The notes: generated from the letters alone by a model not told the origin. A DNA stretch of 64,000 nt from Desulfovibrio sp. JC010 (GCF_010470675.1 NZ_VOIQ01000001.1:248001-312000), one strand, 5' to 3'. Numbered from the stretch's first letter, positions 17,541-27,282 are shown. A program made the numbers and translations.

Positions 17541-19016
17541 TTAAAGACTGGGATTTACAATCCTCTGCATAAGACAGCGCACAGAAACCAGTCCGGCAAA
17601 TTCACCGTTTCTGGTTACAGCGATGGGATCAAAAGTATAGCTTCCCTCACGGGAAAGAGCACTATTTGCCACCTCATCCAGATCGGATTCCGCCGGGAGC
17701 ACAAGCAATTCCTTATCCATAATTACTGCCACAGGACGATCCATAAAAAGAGCCTTGTCCGTTTCATGGCGCACAATCTCATCCATGCGGCCCTTTGTAA
17801 CCATGCCCACCGGAGAGAGTCCGTCCAGCACCACAAGACAGGCCCATTCCCCGCTTTCGCGTAACCGTATCAGGGCATCCGAGACCGTGCTGTCAATAGA
17901 AATAGACTGCGCGGGCCAGACCATTTCCCCAAGTGACCCCGGTAAATCCAGTTCCGTCTTGTTCCCTTTACCTATGACCTGATAAGTGCGGATGGAATGC
18001 TGAATGCCCTTGACCAGAATAGGTGCCCGCCCAAGACAGCGGAACTCATCTTTCACCAGTGCCCATGTTTCGTGGGAGATCAGAATCTGATCCGGGGGCG
18101 CATTCTGCTCCAGCCGGGCGGCAACATTCACCTGTCCGCCGATGATGGTATAATCCATCAACTGTTTTGAGCCGAAATTACCCACTGTGCAGAATCCGGT
18201 ATTAATACCCATGCGGACCTTGAACGGTGACGCTATCCCAAGCTCAAACCACTGCTGCTGCATTTCCTTCAGGGCTTCGCGCATCTCGATTGCCATATTC
18301 ACGCAGGCCACGGCATCTTCTTTGTATCCCTGCGAGACAGGGTCGCCGAAAAAAATAAGCACTGCATCGCCGATGAATTTATCAATGGTCCCCCCGTGCT
18401 TGATGGCAATGGAAGACATGCGGTCGAGATAATTATTCAGGAGGACAGTCATATCCTCCGGTTCCATACGCTCGGTAGTGGAGGTAAAGCCGATGATATC
18501 GGAAAAGAAAATGGTCAGCTTTTTACGTTTGGCCCCGATCAGGGAATCCTGCTTGCCGTAAAAAATAGATTCGTAAACCTGCGGGGAAAGATAACGGCCC
18601 AGCTTATCGGAAAGCCCGGCCAGTCTTTCGGTCTGCTCCTTCTGAATCAATGAAGAAGCAATGCGGCGCAGCACCATGGGAGGGCTTAAGGGACGGCGTA
18701 TAAAATCCATGGCCCCGGACTCGAACCAGCGCAACTCATCTTCAGGGTCCCTGCTGGCGGTGAGAAGAACCACCGGGATATGAGCGGTGGATTCGTTATC
18801 CTTAAGTTTTTTGCAGATATCACAACTTTTCATCTCCTTCTGATCGGCATCAAGAAGGATTAAATCCGGCTGTTCACGGGCGGCCACATCAAAGACATGG
18901 GAAATATTCATGGCCATCAGCAAGGTATAATCTTCACGCAGAATCTGCGCGAAAAAATCCATTTCGGGCTTTACATTGTTTACGATAAAAACAACCGGGC
19001 GGTTATGTTTTTGCAC
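17541..19016 (-). CDS. Response regulator with class III nucleotide cyclase and CBS domains
   Basis: A 491-residue signalling protein. Domains in order: a receiver (about 8-125) with the phospho-acceptor in LILLDAD, a class III adenylate/guanylate cyclase (about 165-345) with the metal residues in FFSDIIGFT and GDAVLIFFGDP, and two CBS repeats (about 370-485) that often bind adenosine nucleotides. It should make a cyclic nucleotide in response to phosphorylation by an unlinked kinase, with nucleotide feedback through CBS; this is inferred. GTG at 19016 has GGAG ahead. No histidine kinase is adjacent. Confidence 0.9.
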   Translation of the reverse strand: MQKHNRPVVFIVNNVKPEMDFFAQILREDYTLLMAMNISHVFDVAAREQPDLILLDADQKEMKSCDICKKLKDNESTAHIPVVLLTASRDPEDELRWFESGAMDFIRRPLSPPMVLRRIASSLIQKEQTERLAGLSDKLGRYLSPQVYESIFYGKQDSLIGAKRKKLTIFFSDIIGFTSTTERMEPEDMTVLLNNYLDRMSSIAIKHGGTIDKFIGDAVLIFFGDPVSQGYKEDAVACVNMAIEMREALKEMQQQWFELGIASPFKVRMGINTGFCTVGNFGSKQLMDYTIIGGQVNVAARLEQNAPPDQILISHETWALVKDEFRCLGRAPILVKGIQHSIRTYQVIGKGNKTELDLPGSLGEMVWPAQSISIDSTVSDALIRLRESGEWACLVVLDGLSPVGMVTKGRMDEIVRHETDKALFMDRPVAVIMDKELLVLPAESDLDEVANSALSREGSYTFDPIAVTRNGEFAGLVSVRCLMQRIVNPSL

Positions 19017-19156
19017 GCCGCATCTCCTTTTTCAACAGCTCTTTAAACCATTATTAACCAACTGCAGAAGAGATTAAAACAAAAATATTACAGTCTGCCA
19101 TGCAGCATACCCAGCCGGGCCAATAATACCCCTGTAAAAATTCAAACCGCCCTCCC

Positions 19157-19921
19157 CTAATATTCAAAAGGCGGCTCTGTCTTCACGTCAAAAATAAAGG
19201 GCATCCCTTCCACGGGGTGCTCTTCTACTTCAACGGCCTTCAATACGAATGTATCACTGCGGACCGCATTGAGTGCGCCTTTAATAGTCAGGCTCTTCTC
19301 AAGCGCAGGAACACCCTTTTCCAGCGTTCCCAGCACCCTCACCCATGCTCCTTCCTTAAATTGATCAGGGGTGTCCACTTTCACCAGACAGACAACGGCT
19401 GTGGAATCCGCAAAACAGCAGGTTATAAAAAGCCGCCCCACTCCGATGAATCCGGCCCGGTCCAGTTCCGGAGTACGCAGAACCAGCCCCTGTACGGCAT
19501 AAGCATCCCCGGCAGAAACGAACTCCTCAACAGCAAGCATCTCTGCCAAATTGATCTTCGTATACTCCACTCCGCCGTAATCTACAGCGGGCTTAATTTC
19601 GGCATGAAATTCCCCGGTCAGTCCCCCGGATTCCGCCAGCCCGTAATCATCTTCACCCATATATTCGAAGGATACTACAGCAGTGTAAGCAAGCCCTAAA
19701 AACACAACGATCCCCAACAATTCACTTATCTTACGCTGTCTTTCCCAATTGAACAGACAGACACCGCCGACAACCGAGAGCACAACCCCGGTCACAAAAG
19801 TGAGCCAGGAATATTTGGGGTTAAGAAACTGCCAGTAATAAGAGGAACAGGACAGGACGACCATGAAGGTACCTGTACCCACTAACAATAATGATTCCAG
19901 AAAACGCAATAAACCGGCCAT
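19157..19921 (-). CDS. TIGR03943-type membrane protein, permease partner
   Basis: A 254-residue protein with two to three N-terminal membrane spans, then an extracytoplasmic OB-like domain ending in VEEHPVEGMPFIFD. It fits the TIGR03943/YcgQ family, which is nearly always encoded next to a PF03773 permease, as here (the upstream permease gene ends 1 nt before it). Together they probably form an envelope transport complex; the substrate is not known, though metals are likely given the loop of the permease. Confidence 0.8.
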   Translation of the reverse strand: MAGLLRFLESLLLVGTGTFMVVLSCSSYYWQFLNPKYSWLTFVTGVVLSVVGGVCLFNWERQRKISELLGIVVFLGLAYTAVVSFEYMGEDDYGLAESGGLTGEFHAEIKPAVDYGGVEYTKINLAEMLAVEEFVSAGDAYAVQGLVLRTPELDRAGFIGVGRLFITCCFADSTAVVCLVKVDTPDQFKEGAWVRVLGTLEKGVPALEKSLTIKGALNAVRSDTFVLKAVEVEEHPVEGMPFIFDVKTEPPFEY

Positions 19922-19922
19922 A

Positions 19923-20855
19923 TTACTGCCCTCCCAGATTCATTATGAGTGCCATGGCGTAGACAATGACAGTGGGTACCACCACAAGGGCCCCGGCGAC
20001 CCGCTTACTGAATACAGCAAAAAACATGGGAATAAGCTTTAAATCCACCATGGGACCGATGGCCATGAAAGCCACTTTAGCGGTGACCGGAAAGGAGACA
20101 AAAGACGCAGCCACAAAAGCATCTGCCTCGGAACAGATGGAAAGCAGAATGGCGAGGACCATCAGTCCGGTAATGGCCAGCCAGCCATGGGCCGTGAACA
20201 TATCCAGAATTTCAGGGGGCAGAAAAGTCTTGAAGCCCGCAGCAACAATGGCCCCGAAAATCAGAAAGCGGCCCATGGACATAAATTCGGCTCCGGTGTG
20301 GTAAATCACCGCCTTGAATTTATTGTCATCCGTGGCACCGCAACCGCAGCCGCAGCCGTGCCCGTGATCATGCGAATGCTTTTCCTCCAATTCGCCGAGC
20401 CGCTGGAGATTGATGGGCTGGGGTTTGAGTACATCCCGCGGTGAGGCGTCCCCAAGCACAAAGCCCAGTATCGTGGCCGGAACAATGACCATGAGCACCC
20501 GCAAAGCCACAACAGTGTAATCGCCCTGAAAAGCAAAAAGCGTAGAACCGAGAACAACAGGATTCACCACCGGAGCAGCCATCATGTACGGAATCGCCGA
20601 CCTTGGCGGAACGTTTTTCAGCAGCAGCCGTTTGGCAACCGGAACAATGCCGCACTCACAGGTGGGCAGCAGCATACCGGCAAAAAGCCCCGCCGCAACC
20701 TGCCCGGCACGGTTGGAAGGAACAAAACGCAAAAGCGTTTCCTCGGAAACCAGAACCTCGATAACGGCTCCGATAAATGATCCCAGAAGTAAAAAAGGCG
20801 CGGCCTCAATAAAAATGGAGGTGGCGGCCATGGCGAAAATTGAAATATCCTGCAT
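19923..20855 (-). CDS. PF03773 family permease with His/Cys metal-binding loop
   Basis: A 310-residue membrane protein of the ArsP/YraQ type, with eight or so spans. Family marks are PTCECGIVPVAKRLL (Cys66 and Cys68), PYMMAAPVVNPVVLGST, and CSEADAFVAASF. A cytoplasmic or periplasmic loop at residues 160-172 reads HSHDHGHGCGCGC, a strong candidate for binding soft or transition metals. ArsP members export methylated trivalent arsenicals; the substrate here is not known. It is the first gene of a two-gene operon with the TIGR03943 protein. Confidence 0.85.
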   Translation of the reverse strand: MQDISIFAMAATSIFIEAAPFLLLGSFIGAVIEVLVSEETLLRFVPSNRAGQVAAGLFAGMLLPTCECGIVPVAKRLLLKNVPPRSAIPYMMAAPVVNPVVLGSTLFAFQGDYTVVALRVLMVIVPATILGFVLGDASPRDVLKPQPINLQRLGELEEKHSHDHGHGCGCGCGATDDNKFKAVIYHTGAEFMSMGRFLIFGAIVAAGFKTFLPPEILDMFTAHGWLAITGLMVLAILLSICSEADAFVAASFVSFPVTAKVAFMAIGPMVDLKLIPMFFAVFSKRVAGALVVVPTVIVYAMALIMNLGGQ

Positions 20856-20988
20856 GACAGATGTGGTACTAAAAAAAAAGATAGATAGAAAGGAGCTATC
20901 CCCTGTTTAACTGGACAGCCTCGACAATGGAGCGTAGATTTAGCCTACTTTTTCGCTCTGAATTCAAAACAACTATGGATATCCAGAC

Positions 20989-22251
20989 ATGACTCCCTCT
21001 TCCCAGCCACAGAATGAAGCAACATCATACCTGCCGATATTTGTTGCCCGCCAGCCCATATTCAACCGCCAAGGCGACATCTGGGGTTACGAGCTGCTTT
21101 ACCGGGCCAGTGCCAACGTCTGCATGGACGGCAGCTCTCCGAGCACCGCTACCTCGCGGGTTATCTCGGACGGTCTTTCACTTGCGCTCAACTCAATTTC
21201 CGACTCAAAAAAAATACTTATAAACTTTTCACGGCACATGCTTCTTGTAGAATCAGCCACTGTACTGCCGCCTGAAATATGCATCCCAGAAATACTTGAA
21301 GATGTAGGCATCACCCCTGAGATAATTTCAGCAGTAAAGGAGCTAAAAAAAGCCGGATACTCAATCGCCGTGGATGATTATATCGGCCAGCCCGGAATGG
21401 AGCCGCTGCTGAAACTTGCTGACATTGTAAAAGTAGACATGCTGGGCATGAGTCTCAGTGCAGTCGAAAAATTAAGCCGCAGCCTGACCAAATATGACTG
21501 CGAACTGCTGGCTGAAAAAGTCGAGAACAGGGGGATGTACGATCTGGCGGTGTCGTTGGATTATTCCTACTTTCAAGGATATTACTTTGCAAAACCGGAA
21601 CTGATTAAAGGACGCAAGATCAGCAGCAGCATGCTGACCCAGTTCCAACTCATGGAGAAACTGGCTTCCCCGGATTATGAAGTGAACGAAGTAGCCGAGA
21701 CCCTTTCCCGCGATGTGGGACTCAGTCACAGGCTGCTTCGCTATGCATCAGCTGTTGCGCGCCTCTCAGAAATACGCTCACTGGGCCATGCGGTCTCGCT
21801 TCTTGGGCTGAAGCCGCTTAAGCAATGGCTGATGATCACCATGCTTTCCGACACCAGTCGGGAAGACCGCAGTATGGAACTGGTCTATCAATCGGCCCGG
21901 CGGGGAAAATTCATGGAGCTGATAACCGACTCCATAGCCGACGATAAATTTGAGGGGGAATCCCTTTTTCTGCTGGGACTTTTTTCCAATCTGGACGGGC
22001 TGCTGGGATCGCCCATGGATGAGGTGGCCGGACACCTTCCGCTGGAAAAGTCACTGACCGAGACCCTTTGCGGGGAGAAAACCCCTTTCAGCAGCCTGTT
22101 ATCCTTGGTGAAATCCGTAGAAGCAGGCCAATGGGACTCAGTTGCAGTATTTTTACAGCAATACTCCATCTCCGAGACTGACGCAGCAAAAGCCTATGCC
22201 GAAGCAGGCAAATGGGCGCATGAAATCCTCTCCGACAATAAAACAAAATAA
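20989..22251 (+). CDS. EAL-like plus HDOD domain signalling protein
   Basis: A 420-residue cytoplasmic protein of the YuxH class. The N-terminal part (about 17-205) keeps the EAL fold (FVARQPIFNRQGDIWGYEL, VDDYIGQ, ADIVKVDM) but has ELLYR where active c-di-GMP phosphodiesterases have EALxR, so it is probably a binding or adaptor domain. The C-terminal HDOD domain (about 205-400) begins near LMEKLASPDY. Such proteins act in motility and stress signalling. No clear Shine-Dalgarno site is present before the ATG. Confidence 0.88.
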   Translation: MTPSSQPQNEATSYLPIFVARQPIFNRQGDIWGYELLYRASANVCMDGSSPSTATSRVISDGLSLALNSISDSKKILINFSRHMLLVESATVLPPEICIPEILEDVGITPEIISAVKELKKAGYSIAVDDYIGQPGMEPLLKLADIVKVDMLGMSLSAVEKLSRSLTKYDCELLAEKVENRGMYDLAVSLDYSYFQGYYFAKPELIKGRKISSSMLTQFQLMEKLASPDYEVNEVAETLSRDVGLSHRLLRYASAVARLSEIRSLGHAVSLLGLKPLKQWLMITMLSDTSREDRSMELVYQSARRGKFMELITDSIADDKFEGESLFLLGLFSNLDGLLGSPMDEVAGHLPLEKSLTETLCGEKTPFSSLLSLVKSVEAGQWDSVAVFLQQYSISETDAAKAYAEAGKWAHEILSDNKTK

Positions 22252-22282
22252 AACAATTACATATCCAGAACTGGAAATAAGA

Positions 22283-22519
22283 CTAGAGATATTGCCAGAC
22301 TCTGTTCCTTGCTGTTTCTACAACGGCAACAGCGTAAAGATCCGTGAAAGCGATTTCAACAACTTCGGCCCTATAATCAGCCGCATCCTGCTTTTTGTTG
22401 TATGCTTCCATCAGCGGAATGGATTCATCCAGTGTGCGTGATTCCGGGGAACTGCCATCATTCGAACGGGGATGATAACCGATGTAGATGCTTTCGAGTT
22501 GTTCCTGTTCTTTGCTCAT
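22283..22519 (-). CDS. Small protein of unknown function
   Basis: A 78-residue acidic protein (MSKEQEQLESIYIGYHPRS...). No family is recognised. AGGACA lies about 5 nt before the ATG and the frame fills the space between the HDOD gene and the island repeat. Its C-terminal half (AVAVVETARNRVWQYL) is mildly hydrophobic. It could be real, but the support is only the start site and position. Confidence 0.45.
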   Translation of the reverse strand: MSKEQEQLESIYIGYHPRSNDGSSPESRTLDESIPLMEAYNKKQDAADYRAEVVEIAFTDLYAVAVVETARNRVWQYL

Positions 22520-22676
22520 TTGCTGTCCTGATTAGTTTGCGGTTACGTGAACTATCGCCTCAATATGTACTTCAGGCAAAATATCATGTCTTTTCAGGCA
22601 TACTAGCAGGAAAAATCAGGAATTGAAATCATATGATTTTATTCACTTTCTTACACTAAAAACTTAGCGATTTGAG

Positions 22677-22722
22677 TTTGATCAATCGGGCTTGCGGGCC
22701 TTTGTTTGGAGTAGACCCGGTA
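22677..22722. repeat. Direct repeat, left copy
   Basis: A 46-nt segment beginning TTTGATCAATCGGGCTTGCG; it matches 39 of 46 positions, with no gap and in the same orientation, with 25842-25887. The two copies bound the pair of genes at 22775-25525. The gap 22520-22774 holds nothing else recognisable. Confidence 0.75.
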
Positions 22723-22774
22723 ATGTTGGAGCTATGTTAAAGGCACTTGGTTGACCAATTTTTTTTACACCAAA

Positions 22775-23260
22775 TCAATACTTGGAGCGGCAAAATTCAA
22801 TACACCGTTCCCGACTCGACAAACTGAGAAACCCGCCGTTGTCATCTCGAAGCACAGAACAATTTGCCATGCACCTCCGGTTTTCAGCTTTCGTGTATTT
22901 CCCCTCACAGCAGGCCGCCTCTGCCTCATAGACATAATCCATGCAGCGCTCTCGGTCAGATCGGGTCAAAAGCCCACCATTGTCGCTGTCGGTTGCCTCA
23001 CAAAAACCTCTGGTTTTCTTAAAACGCTGCGCACATTTACTTGCCACCTGATGTTCATTACTCACTTTACGAACATTGTCTGAATAGTTGTCATATGCTT
23101 CTTCGATTTGGCCTCGAGTTTTCGTGGACACCCCGGACTTATTCTCACCAGAAGTGAGTTTGTCAAAGTCAAACGCATAAGCGTCTGACGCTATCAACAA
23201 TAAACAAAAAACTATCTTTAACAAGTGGTTCACTGGCAGAAGCCGAACGGGTATCGACAT
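22775..23260 (-). CDS. Cysteine-rich exported protein of unknown function
   Basis: A 161-residue protein with a signal peptide ending in SDAYA (about residue 28). The mature part holds nine cysteines and two copies of a short repeat, DNGGLLTRSDRERCMDYV and DDNGGFLSLSSRERCIEFC, suggesting a small disulfide-bonded secreted or periplasmic domain. Its ATG directly follows the stop codon of the ankyrin/FGE lipoprotein gene, with AAGGAG inside that gene, so the two are translated together and likely work together. I do not recognise the family. It lies in the repeat-bounded island. Confidence 0.7.
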   Translation of the reverse strand: MSIPVRLLPVNHLLKIVFCLLLIASDAYAFDFDKLTSGENKSGVSTKTRGQIEEAYDNYSDNVRKVSNEHQVASKCAQRFKKTRGFCEATDSDNGGLLTRSDRERCMDYVYEAEAACCEGKYTKAENRRCMANCSVLRDDNGGFLSLSSRERCIEFCRSKY

Positions 23261-25525
23261 TTACTGAAGCTCCTTTGGGCTGATCCGCACAAGACGAAAG
23301 CCGGTGTATTCGCCACCATCCTTGCCTAAAGCCCGAGAAGTGGTTCTTAAATCCCAGGCTCCATAGTACGAACTACCGCCGCGCAAGGCATGATAATCGC
23401 CAGTCAAATCGCCTTTACCTAAGTAGATAGGATTATTGAGTTCATGCTTACCATAGGCCCATTCAGCATAAATATCCTCACAATATTCCCCGACATTGCC
23501 GGACATGTCATAAATGCCAAGCCCATTAGGCTCTTTGATTCCAACTGTGTAAACTTGTCCTTCGGAATTGCCGCCATACCATGCCAGTCGCTCACAATCA
23601 GAACCACCTGCGTATCGCTCCTGTTTTCCTCCGCTGCGGGCAGCATATTCCCACTCTGCTTCGGTGGGCAATCGATACTGCGTCTTTCCTTTTGCATTGA
23701 GCTTTCTGATGTATGACTTAATGTCTTCCCAGCTAACATTATTAACTGGCTTCGTTGTTCCTCGGCTTATGGATGGATTATTACCCATAACCTTTTCCCA
23801 TTCCGCCTGTGTAACTTCATATTTACCTATCCAAAACTCATCAAGGCAGACCTTGTGTACCGGCTGTTTTTCTTTTTTTCCATCCCCCATCATGTAGCAT
23901 CCGCCAGGAACTCTTACGAACTGCATGCCGGTCGTTTTATCTTTTACCACAGAAGTATCTTCGGACGTCCTAAGATATTTCATGGAATTGTAGCGACGTA
24001 CCAAATCCGGGGAAATAGCTTCAATCTTGGTGACCACAGCCCGGCCCACAGGGTTTGTGGACATCACGCACTGTGTCGAACCACCTAAAGCTCCCACAGA
24101 AACAGATGACTGTTGCACCGAAAACGACGCTTTTCCAGACTGCAAGCTGTTAAGTCCCTTCATATCCACGGCAACAGTTTTTGAAGAACGTTGCTTCTTG
24201 ATGACGCCATCATTGTCTCCCAGAACCTCACTTCTTCTTCCGCAAGTTTCTTCCCATTCTATTGCGAGATCAAGCGTCACTCTGTATGGGCCGTATTTCA
24301 GCCCCAGCTTTTTATTCTCTCGAACCTTATATTCAAGACTGTAGTCCTTGACGATCCTATCTTTTTTACTAAAAAAACCTTGTTCTTCTCTATTGGATGT
24401 CTCTCCGGATTTTACGGACAAGCTTATGCTGCAGGCCTTGCTTTTGTCCTTAAGAATATCCAACGCATACATTTCAAGAATCTCTTTTTGCTTTTTTGTA
24501 CGTGCATGCTTTTGCATCCCGACAAAGTCCTGCTTATCGCCGGTTATCTTAAATGCCAATTCATACCCCTCAAAATCGTTCACAGCTCTTGCCAGAGGCA
24601 AATAATATTTGGCCGCACTTTCAGGAACCAGTTCAATCGGATACTGCTGTTGTTGATTCTTCACTCTGGGGTTTGCCCCAGCTTTCAGCAGATTTTCAAT
24701 TGTTGGATAGTCGCCACGCTTCACTAACTGGTGAAGTTGAAGACGCCTGTCAGTCATCACTGCATTAATATCAACACCTCTTTGGACAAACACATCATAA
24801 TAAGCAGAACCATAGCCACCTTTGAGTTCCCGCCGATACAACGCAGCCAAGTCTTCTTTGGAAACCATTAAATCCGTGTTGGCTATAATCGAATGAGCAC
24901 TCCGGTCACTCTTGAGCCGAATAGCTTCGTCCAAGACTGCCTGGCTTGGCACTATCTCTTGGCGAATAATTCTATCAAGGGTATAATCCTCCTGCACGTA
25001 TTCATACATAAGCCTGTCAATTTCAGCCTGAGGATAGGGAAAAGTGGAATCAGCGAGAAACTTCAAAGGCGAGTTGTCATGCGCACTATAAAAAGCTTCA
25101 GTAAGAGGGGATCTTCCCTTGTTGTTTTTTATGGTTAAATCAGCACCGTTATCCAAGCAAATCTTAATCAAACTTCTTATCCTGTCACTATCGGTTTTAC
25201 GGGCAAGAAGATGAAGCACAGTGTCGCCGTTTTCATTACCGGCATTGATATCGTTGCCGTGCTCAATAAGCTTTGGGATGATCACAGCAGGCTGAATGCT
25301 CTCGTCAAATAAAACAGCTTCAATTTTACTATAGCCATCTTTGGATACTTTGTAGCTATAGTCGCCACGCTTTACTTCTTGGCATAAGTCTCTTCTGGTA
25401 ACATCGCTTCTGACCACACTGCTTTTACGTGTTTTGTCTCCGGTTTGAGTAAAGGATAAATTAGAAAGGCTACACCCGCTTAAAACAAGACACCCCACCA
25501 GAACCAAAAGAATAGTTTTATTCAT
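23261..25525 (-). CDS. Lipoprotein with ankyrin repeats and C-terminal FGE/SUMF1 domain
   Basis: A 753-residue envelope protein. The signal peptide ends at a lipobox with Cys18 (LSGC). Ankyrin repeats follow (GNENGDTVLHLLAR near 90, NNKGRSPLTEAF near 130, LHQLVKRGDYPTIENLLKAG near 280). The middle is unknown. The C-terminal 200 residues are a formylglycine-generating-enzyme-like domain: FVRVPGGCYMMGD, EFWIGKYEVTQAEWEKVMG, YRLPTEAEWEYAAR, GNVGEYCEDIY, RGGSSYY, GFRLVR. Such domains often act as binding modules rather than enzymes. The ATG at 25525 is preferred to 25681 because it gives the lipobox. It is co-transcribed with the Cys-rich protein. Confidence 0.82.
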   Translation of the reverse strand: MNKTILLVLVGCLVLSGCSLSNLSFTQTGDKTRKSSVVRSDVTRRDLCQEVKRGDYSYKVSKDGYSKIEAVLFDESIQPAVIIPKLIEHGNDINAGNENGDTVLHLLARKTDSDRIRSLIKICLDNGADLTIKNNKGRSPLTEAFYSAHDNSPLKFLADSTFPYPQAEIDRLMYEYVQEDYTLDRIIRQEIVPSQAVLDEAIRLKSDRSAHSIIANTDLMVSKEDLAALYRRELKGGYGSAYYDVFVQRGVDINAVMTDRRLQLHQLVKRGDYPTIENLLKAGANPRVKNQQQQYPIELVPESAAKYYLPLARAVNDFEGYELAFKITGDKQDFVGMQKHARTKKQKEILEMYALDILKDKSKACSISLSVKSGETSNREEQGFFSKKDRIVKDYSLEYKVRENKKLGLKYGPYRVTLDLAIEWEETCGRRSEVLGDNDGVIKKQRSSKTVAVDMKGLNSLQSGKASFSVQQSSVSVGALGGSTQCVMSTNPVGRAVVTKIEAISPDLVRRYNSMKYLRTSEDTSVVKDKTTGMQFVRVPGGCYMMGDGKKEKQPVHKVCLDEFWIGKYEVTQAEWEKVMGNNPSISRGTTKPVNNVSWEDIKSYIRKLNAKGKTQYRLPTEAEWEYAARSGGKQERYAGGSDCERLAWYGGNSEGQVYTVGIKEPNGLGIYDMSGNVGEYCEDIYAEWAYGKHELNNPIYLGKGDLTGDYHALRGGSSYYGAWDLRTTSRALGKDGGEYTGFRLVRISPKELQ

Positions 25526-25841
25526 AACGTTACCCTTGGATAGCAATATTCTCGCACGCTTCATACGAACTTCAGATGTAAACACACCATGAACAAGCGT
25601 AGACAATTTAAAATAAACACCTCTACATGCCACCAGTTCACCCTGAACCCTATAGCCTAGACCTATTAAACTATCACGCACCCAACCTTCAATTACTTTA
25701 TTAACTTTTTTCTAAAAAATTAGACATTGCTACTTTGGGACTGTCGACAATTAGCCTTCAATTTACTGCATCTTCTGTCAGGAAGTTTGCAATGCAAAGA
25801 AGATATGCTTTACGTGAAGACCTGTAGGATAAAATCAAAAA

Positions 25842-25887
25842 TTTGATCAATCGAGCTTGCGCCCCTTTCTTTGGTGTAGAACCTGTA
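25842..25887. repeat. Direct repeat, right copy
   Basis: A 46-nt partner of the repeat at 22677-22722 (39 of 46 identical, same orientation). It lies 79 nt from the 3' end of tRNA-Ala, the kind of place where islands integrate, but it is not a copy of the tRNA end. Confidence 0.75.
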
Positions 25888-25923
25888 GACCCCCATTTGT
25901 ACGTAAAAATTGCCGTAAAAACG

Positions 25924-25956
25924 AAAAAAGGACCTACAATTTTCATTGTAAGTCCT
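25924..25956 (-). terminator. Terminator of tRNA-Ala
   Basis: A 12-bp stem (25929-25940 with 25945-25956, one G-U pair) is followed on the minus strand by TTTTTT, 10 nt after the tRNA. Confidence 0.85.
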
Positions 25957-25965
25957 TGAAATATC

Positions 25966-26041
<76 letters not shown>

Positions 26042-26289
26042 ACTCGTGTTGGGTGAGGAAGTGTTTATGAAAATATGGCCCAGCTGTCAACACTCTTTTT
26101 CAATTATTTTAGCATAAATCGATTTCCCAACCCGCACGCTTCGGTTAAACTGACCCTCATGCTACAGCAGTAAACAAAGCACAACAAAGTTTACTTTTTA
26201 TAAACACAAACTATTGCTTCATACGCCGACTTGCAGTATCCTGCCTGCAAATCGATGCTGTCTAACCTGCTATTTTTAAATGAGGTACC

Positions 26290-27282
26290 ATGCTGGACAT
26301 TGCCTTTAAAATTCTTTCCAAATTCGCATGGGTTTCTGTGATTTTCATCGGTATCACGGTGATCAGCTTCTGGGTTATCCACCTTGCGCCCGGCTCACCT
26401 ACAGATATGGAAACCACCCTGAACCCCACAGCCACAATCGAAACCCGCCAGAAGCTGGAAAAACTGTACGGGCTGGATAAACCCATACACGAGCAATACA
26501 TCAACTGGGTTACCCGGCTGGTAAAATTCGACTTCGGCATGTCCATGTCCGGGGACCGCCGCCCGGTCTGGGACCGCATTAAGGAACGGCTGCCGCTCAC
26601 CTTCGGCATGAATATGGCTTCCCTTTTCCTCACCTTGTTGATCGCCGTACCCATCGGCATGTATTCGGCGTGGAAGCAGGACGGCTGGTTTGACCGCTCC
26701 ATGACCGTACTGGTCTTCATCGGCTTTGCAGTGCCGGGTTTCTGGCTGGCCCTGCTGCTCATGCTCTGGCTGGGCATTTACTATCCGGTCTTTCCAATTT
26801 CGGGGCTGACCTCCCTTGATTACGAACTGCTTTCCCCGTGGGGAAAATTTGTTGATCTGGCCCGCCATCTGGCCCTGCCCATATTTATATATACATTCGG
26901 AAGCCTTGCGGGCATGTCCCGATTCATGCGCTCCTCCATGCTGGAAGTGCTGCGGCAGGACTACATCACTACCGCCAAGGCCAAGGGACTGCCCATGCGC
27001 AAGGTGCTTTTCAAACACGCGCTGCGCAACGGTTTACTCCCGGTGATCACCATCCTCGGCCTGTCCATTCCCGGACTAATCGGCGGCAGTGTGATCATTG
27101 AATCCATCTTCGCCCTGCCCGGCCTGGGGCAGCTTTTCTACGGGGCGGTCATGGCCCGCGACTATTCGCTGATCATGGGCTCGCTGGTGCTCGGTGCCAT
27201 GCTGACCCTTGCGGGCAACCTGCTGGCCGATATGGCCTACGGACTGGCCGATCCACGCATCCGCGCAGGAGGTCAGGACTGA
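26290..27282 (+). CDS. Peptide/nickel-type ABC transporter permease, DppB-like
   Basis: A 330-residue inner membrane permease with six spans. The N-terminus (ITVISFWVIHLAPGSP) and the EAA loop region (RQDYITTAKAKGLPMRKVLFKHALRNG) are typical of DppB/OppB/NikB proteins. It pairs with the DppC-like gene that overlaps its stop codon by 1 nt. No binding protein or ATPase genes are nearby, so the transporter must be completed from elsewhere. The substrate (oligopeptide, dipeptide or metal chelate) is not clear. Confidence 0.88.
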   Translation: MLDIAFKILSKFAWVSVIFIGITVISFWVIHLAPGSPTDMETTLNPTATIETRQKLEKLYGLDKPIHEQYINWVTRLVKFDFGMSMSGDRRPVWDRIKERLPLTFGMNMASLFLTLLIAVPIGMYSAWKQDGWFDRSMTVLVFIGFAVPGFWLALLLMLWLGIYYPVFPISGLTSLDYELLSPWGKFVDLARHLALPIFIYTFGSLAGMSRFMRSSMLEVLRQDYITTAKAKGLPMRKVLFKHALRNGLLPVITILGLSIPGLIGGSVIIESIFALPGLGQLFYGAVMARDYSLIMGSLVLGAMLTLAGNLLADMAYGLADPRIRAGGQD

